From Anaerobaca lacustris (GTDB lineage: Bacteria > Planctomycetota > Phycisphaerae > Sedimentisphaerales > Anaerobacaceae), in contig NZ_JASCXX010000003.1 of NCBI RefSeq assembly GCF_030012215.1, forward strand, positions 186,001-250,000: 64,000 nucleotides of DNA, given 5' to 3'. Position numbers and translations under genes: made by a program. Below the pieces are notes generated by a model. That model saw nothing but the letters and a program-made list of their open reading frames with translations, ran no database searches and was not told the origin of the DNA. The first letter of the stretch is position 1. Every line of letters starts with the position of its first letter. This document shows, piece after piece, positions 60,405 to 64,000 of the stretch.

Positions 60405-62560
60405 GAGGTCGCCTTGATCCGGAAATAGCGTCGCTGCTCGAATTCCGCCTGTTTGCCCTCGTTCCACTGATCGACGGGGCGCAGGTAGCCGACCACGCGG
60501 GCATATACTTCGGTTTTCCTGCCGCAGTGCGGACATTGTTGAATCCGGCCGCGCAAATACCCATGCTCGGCGCAGATGCTGAACACGGGGGAGATCGTGA
60601 AATAGGGCAACCGGTAGTTCGTGCAGACCTTGCGGACGAACTGCTTGACCGCCCCGGGATCGGCGACCGCCTCGCCCAGATTGATGTGCAGGCCGGTGCC
60701 CCCGGTGTACCTGGCTTGCAGGTCGTCCTGGAGTTCGAGCACCTCCCAGATGTCGTCGGTGTAGTTGACGGGCAATTGCGTCGAGTTGGAATAGAACGGC
60801 TCGGTCCGGCTGGCCTGTGGCGAGGTGTTGGCGCTGGCGATATCGGGGTACTTCTGTCGGTCGCGGCGAGCCAGACGATAGCTGGTCCCCTCGGCGGGAG
60901 TGGCCTCGAGGTTGTACAGATTGCCGGTCTGTTCCTGGAACGTCAGCAGGCGGGCCCGCATGTGGTCCAGGATTCGGGCGGCAAAGCTCCTGCCTTCGGC
61001 GGTTCCGATGTCCCTGCCCAACAGGCTTCGGGCGGCCTCGTTCATCCCGACCAGCCCGATCGTGGAGAAATGATTGTGCCAGTACTGGTCATAGTGTTCC
61101 TTGACGCTCCTGAGATAGAACCGCGTATAGGGGTAGAGGTTCCTGTCGGTGAGCCGTTCGAGCAGCTTGCGCTTGATCTCCAGGCTGCTGCGGGCCAGGT
61201 CCATGAGCCGATCGAGTTGCTCGACGAATTCGCCCTCGTCGGCGCTGATGTAACCGAGCCGGGGCATGTTGATCGTGACCACCCCGATCGAGCCGGTCAG
61301 AGGGTTGGCCCCGAAGAGCCCGCCGCCGCGCTTCTCCAGGTGACGCAGGTCCAGGCGCAGGCGACAACACATCGATCGGGCGTCGGCCACAGACATGTCG
61401 CTGTTGATGAAGTTCGCAAAGTTGGGGATGCCGTACTTGGCTGTGACCTGCCATAGATTCTCCAACTCCGGCGCGTCCCAATCAAAATCGGAGGTGATGT
61501 TATAGGTGGAGATCGGGAACGTGAAGACCCGGTTCTTGGCGTCGCCCTGGGCCATCACGTCGAGAAAGGCCCGGTTGAACATCCGCATCTCGGGCTCGAA
61601 TTCGCGGTAGGTGCGGTCCATCAATTGGCCGCCGATCACCACAGGCTTCTCGGCCAGCGTCGCCGGCGGCTTCAGATCGAGCGTGATATTGGTGAACGGC
61701 GTCTGGAAACCCACGCGGGTGGGGATGTTCACATTGAAGATGAACTCCTGGAGGGCCTGCCGCACCTCGCGTTCATCGAGACCGTCGTAGCGGATGAACG
61801 GGGCCAGCAGCGTATCCACATTGGAGAACGCCTGAGCGCCGGCGGCCTCGCCCTGGAGCGTGTAGAAGAAGTTGACGATCTGCCCGAGGGCGGTGCGGAA
61901 ATGCCGGGCGGGACTGCTCTCGGTTTTGCCCGCGACGCCTTGGAAACCGCACCGCAGCAGATCGTGGAGGTCCCACCCGACGCAGTAGACGCTGAGCATG
62001 CCCAGGTCGTGCATGTGGAAATCGCCCGATGCGTGCGCTTCGCGGATGTTCTGTGGGTAGATCTTGTTGAGCCAGTAGGTCTTGCTGATCTCACTGGAGA
62101 TGTAGTTGTTGAGCCCTTGCAGCGAATAGGACATGTTGCTGTTTTCCTGGACCTGCCAGTCCAGTTGGTTGAGGTAGTTGTCGATCAGGTCGACGTCGGC
62201 CTTCTGCACCAGTTCGCGGATTCGCGCGTGCTGGTCGCGGTAGAGGATATAGGCTTTGGCGGTCTTCTTGAAGGGGCTGGTGAGCAGGACGTCCTCGACC
62301 AGGTCCTGCAATTGCTCGACGCCCGGCTCGCTCGTCGTCAGGGTCATCTGGGCCAGGCTCAGGACGCGTACGGTCAGTTGGCCGGCCGTCTCCGGCCCGA
62401 ACTCGCCCGTCGCGTCTGCCGCCTTTCGAATGGCCTCGTGGATCTTCGATGCGTCGAACGGGGCCTGTCTGCCGTCTCGTTTCCGCACGGCGGCGAACCG
62501 GCAGGACAGGGGGGTGAGCGTTTTTGATGTGGTGTTGTGCGCTTCGATGAGGTGGGACAT
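60401..62560 (-). CDS. nrdD: Anaerobic (class III) ribonucleoside-triphosphate reductase NrdD
   Basis: NrdD reduces ribonucleotides to deoxyribonucleotides by an oxygen-sensitive glycyl radical. The 719-residue protein has an ATP-cone domain (about 20-110, VRKRDGRQAPFDASKIHEAIR) and a central barrel (NNYISSEISKTYWLNKIYP, MHDLGMLSVYCVGWDLHDLL). A C-terminal zinc-binding CPHCGRKTEVYARVVGYL segment carries the glycyl radical region. AAGGAG precedes the ATG at 62560. It is the first gene after the cobalamin riboswitch. Confidence 0.96.
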   Translation of the reverse strand: MSHLIEAHNTTSKTLTPLSCRFAAVRKRDGRQAPFDASKIHEAIRKAADATGEFGPETAGQLTVRVLSLAQMTLTTSEPGVEQLQDLVEDVLLTSPFKKTAKAYILYRDQHARIRELVQKADVDLIDNYLNQLDWQVQENSNMSYSLQGLNNYISSEISKTYWLNKIYPQNIREAHASGDFHMHDLGMLSVYCVGWDLHDLLRCGFQGVAGKTESSPARHFRTALGQIVNFFYTLQGEAAGAQAFSNVDTLLAPFIRYDGLDEREVRQALQEFIFNVNIPTRVGFQTPFTNITLDLKPPATLAEKPVVIGGQLMDRTYREFEPEMRMFNRAFLDVMAQGDAKNRVFTFPISTYNITSDFDWDAPELENLWQVTAKYGIPNFANFINSDMSVADARSMCCRLRLDLRHLEKRGGGLFGANPLTGSIGVVTINMPRLGYISADEGEFVEQLDRLMDLARSSLEIKRKLLERLTDRNLYPYTRFYLRSVKEHYDQYWHNHFSTIGLVGMNEAARSLLGRDIGTAEGRSFAARILDHMRARLLTFQEQTGNLYNLEATPAEGTSYRLARRDRQKYPDIASANTSPQASRTEPFYSNSTQLPVNYTDDIWEVLELQDDLQARYTGGTGLHINLGEAVADPGAVKQFVRKVCTNYRLPYFTISPVFSICAEHGYLRGRIQQCPHCGRKTEVYARVVGYLRPVDQWNEGKQAEFEQRRYFRIKATS

Positions 62561-62707
62561 GACAGCACTCCTTGCTGAGACGACGGATCTACGGCGTCCT
62601 TCTTCCAAAGACCGTTGACGGCGGATCGGTGGGTGCACGCGCACCGGGTATCCGACTGCTCGGCAATTCGCTGAGGAGGATGCGCAAAGACGTGCTACCG
62701 GCCGCCG

Positions 62708-62725
62708 AGGCAAGGGACCTTGCCT
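62708..62725 (-). other. Hairpin in the nrdD leader
   Basis: An 8-bp inverted repeat, AGGCAAGG and CCTTGCCT, with a 2-base centre. In RNA it would close with a slightly shorter stem and a 4-base loop. It lies in the 236-base leader between the riboswitch aptamer and nrdD and may be part of the expression platform. No poly-U follows. Confidence 0.45.
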
Positions 62726-62779
62726 GCCGGCGTCCGCACGAGCAATTGCCTTTCCTGCGAAAGCGAAATCGCCGTTTGT

Positions 62780-62796
62780 CCACACGGACCGTGTGG
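62780..62796 (-). other. Hairpin abutting the riboswitch aptamer
   Basis: CCACACGG, one base, CCGTGTGG: a near-perfect palindrome directly 3' of the P1 stem on the transcribed (minus) strand. Bases CCACAC can also pair with GUGUGG near 62989-62995 at the 5' end of the leader, so alternative folding is possible. This is a candidate expression-platform element; not proven. Confidence 0.45.
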
Positions 62797-62986
62797 GTCG
62801 TTGGCAGGTCTTCGGACTTGTGGGCGTGTCAGGGTCGGCCCCTGCGTTCCTACCGGCCATCGCTTCCCGCCCGTTGGGGCAGTGCTTGATGATGGCGGTC
62901 GTTCCCACTTACCGCTGCGCGACAGTTCCGGATTTGCACCGGATTCCCTCTTTTCGGTGTCCCCACCTTCGGGACACACCAACAAC
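62797..62986 (-). promoter_or_regulatory. Cobalamin (B12) riboswitch
   Basis: The minus strand carries the B12-aptamer core in order: AATCCGGTGCAAATCCGG (complement of 62928-62945), ACTGTCGCGCAGCGGTAA (complement of 62909-62926), CACTGCC, GGGAAG, and AAGTCCGAAGACCT at the 3' end. P1 pairs GTTGTTGG (62986-62979) with CCAACGAC (62804-62797) with one G-U. These are the conserved elements of the cobalamin riboswitch. It precedes nrdD, nrdG, metE and dcd, and should repress them when B12 is plentiful. Confidence 0.95.
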
Positions 62987-62993
62987 GGGCCAC

Positions 62994-63022
62994 ACCTTAG
63001 AGCGTCCGGCCGTTGGCGTCAA
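62994..63022 (-). promoter_or_regulatory. Sigma-70-type promoter for the riboswitch-led operon
   Basis: On the minus strand, TTGACG (63022-63017) and TAAGGT (62999-62994) have a 17-base spacer. Transcription would begin at the 5' edge of the riboswitch. The -35 is one base from consensus; the -10 is weak. The region 62561-63057 holds only the leader, the riboswitch and this promoter. Confidence 0.55.
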
Positions 63023-63057
63023 CCAGAAAACGGGAAATTCTCCCGACGTCCCGACGG

Positions 63058-63999
63058 TCAGTCGTCGACTTCGGGGCTGGCGGAGATGTAGTCGAGCAGG
63101 TCGGTCATTCTCGTGGTGGCGACGGCCACGGTGCAGTCGGCGGCCCCGTAGTACAGGCGCAGCTCATCCGTCTCCTTGTTCACGGTCGCGCCCGTCGGGA
63201 ACACGACGTCGCCGACGTCGCCGACGCGTTCGTATTGGGCGTGAGGGCCCAGGATCCATTCATCGCTGCGCCGCAGGAGTTTCCAGGGCCGTTGCAGGTC
63301 CAGTAGGGCCAGGCCGGTGCGATAGATCTGTCCGGCGGTCGTGCTCCGCACGCCGTGGTAGAAGATCAGCCAGCCCTGGGGGGTTTCGATCGGCTGGCAG
63401 GCCAGCCCGACGCGGTGGCAGTCCCAGTAAGCCGCACGCGTCGGGATCAGAAGCTGGTGATCGCCCCAGTGCTTCAGGTCGGGCGAAAAGCTGATCCAGA
63501 TGTGGGCTTCGCCTCGCACGATCGGGCGGTGAATCAGGGCGAACCGCCCGTCGAATCGGCGCGGGAACAGGCAGGCGTCTTTGTCCTCCGGTGGCAACAG
63601 GCCGCCCAGGCGAGCAAACGTGCGGAAGTTCTTGGTGATCGCCAGCGAGACGATCGGTCCGCCTTCGCTGAAGGAGACGTACGTGACGGCGAACTGCTTC
63701 TGCTCTTCCAGCCAGACGATGCGCGGGTCTTCCAGGCCCCAGCGTTCCTCGTGTGTGCTTGGGTCGGCCGTCATCGTCGGCTCGCTGTCCACCGTCCAGT
63801 CGGTCAGTCCATTGGGGCTTCGGGCGACCGTCAGATGAGAGAAGCCCCGCATGTCTTCGACGCGAACCAACAGCAGGGTCTGGCCGTCCAGTTGAGCGGC
63901 CGCCGGGTTGAACACCGCGTTGGCGGCGTAGGGCCAGTGATCGGCCGTGAGAATCGGATTGCCCTCGAAGCGGGTGAAGAGGTTGTGTGCTTTCTTCTC
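63058..63999 (-). CDS. GH130-family glycoside phosphorylase-like protein (5' partial)
   Basis: The open frame continues to the window end, so the true start lies outside it. Visible residues (about 313) include RFEGNPILTADHWPYAANAVFNPAA, DMRGFSHLTVARSPNG, ERWGLEDPRIVW, YHGVRS and LYYGAADCTVAVAT, in the order typical of GH130 five-bladed propellers. GH130 enzymes phosphorolyse beta-mannosides such as beta-1,4-mannosyl-N-acetylglucosamine or mannobiose. Which one cannot be told. It ends 36 bp before the riboswitch promoter. Confidence 0.88.
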   Translation of the reverse strand, partial: EKKAHNLFTRFEGNPILTADHWPYAANAVFNPAAAQLDGQTLLLVRVEDMRGFSHLTVARSPNGLTDWTVDSEPTMTADPSTHEERWGLEDPRIVWLEEQKQFAVTYVSFSEGGPIVSLAITKNFRTFARLGGLLPPEDKDACLFPRRFDGRFALIHRPIVRGEAHIWISFSPDLKHWGDHQLLIPTRAAYWDCHRVGLACQPIETPQGWLIFYHGVRSTTAGQIYRTGLALLDLQRPWKLLRRSDEWILGPHAQYERVGDVGDVVFPTGATVNKETDELRLYYGAADCTVAVATTRMTDLLDYISASPEVDD

Positions 64000-64000
64000 T

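Overview
The window is GC-rich, gene-dense bacterial DNA with no rRNA, tRNA, CRISPR array or insertion sequence that I could see. The gene content points to a flagellated, diderm, probably anaerobic or microaerobic bacterium. Clues are a full flagellar export and basal-body operon, an outer-membrane polysaccharide export system, an oxygen-sensitive class III ribonucleotide reductase, a GH130-type phosphorylase, a Tat-exported Gfo/Idh/MocA oxidoreductase, and a secreted protein ending in a VPVPGAVLLG-type sorting tail. Together these suggest Planctomycetota (Phycisphaerae-like). That assignment is inference from gene content, not from a marker gene.

Region 1 (1-24,500), flagellum. A very large multi-domain glycosyltransferase, cut off by the window start, lies upstream of fliD. 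Convergent to it is a long minus-strand operon in the order flgB-flgC-fliE-fliF-fliG-fliH-fliI-fliJ-motE-motA-motB-motB2-fliO-fliP-fliQ-fliR-flhB. A consensus sigma-54 promoter precedes flgB, and a second sigma-54 promoter fires the other way into fliK. A glycosyltransferase, a flagellin with a sigma-28-type promoter, and fliS follow. fliM, fliN, flhA and the hook genes are not in the window.

Region 2 (24,500-46,000), capsule/exopolysaccharide. It holds a Wzi-like outer-membrane protein (minus), a Wza-like SLBB exporter, a Wzz-like chain-length protein, a Wzx flippase, a Wzy polymerase, six glycosyl or phosphoglycosyl transferases, methyltransferases, an asparagine-synthase-like amidase and a pyruvyltransferase-like protein. 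Between wzz and wzx lies a roughly 3.8 kb island of four small toxin-antitoxin-type cassettes: DUF4258-like/DUF2283, two MNT/HEPN pairs and HicBA. Each is separated from the next by copies of a low-complexity repeat family, and a 21-bp tandem array lies between two of them. This is the least conventional part of the window.

Region 3 (46,000-56,830). It holds a secreted protein with a C-terminal sorting tail, a Gfo/Idh/MocA oxidoreductase, a tetrapyrrole operon (hemA-hemC-cobA/hemD fusion, then a sialidase-like gene, then hemB with its own promoter) and an alpha-glucan branching enzyme.

Region 4 (56,840-64,000, minus strand). A cobalamin riboswitch precedes nrdD-nrdG-metE-dcd. NrdD and MetE both do without B12, so the layout implies one switch that turns on the B12-independent routes to deoxynucleotides and methionine when cobalamin is scarce. 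A GH130-like gene is cut by the window end.
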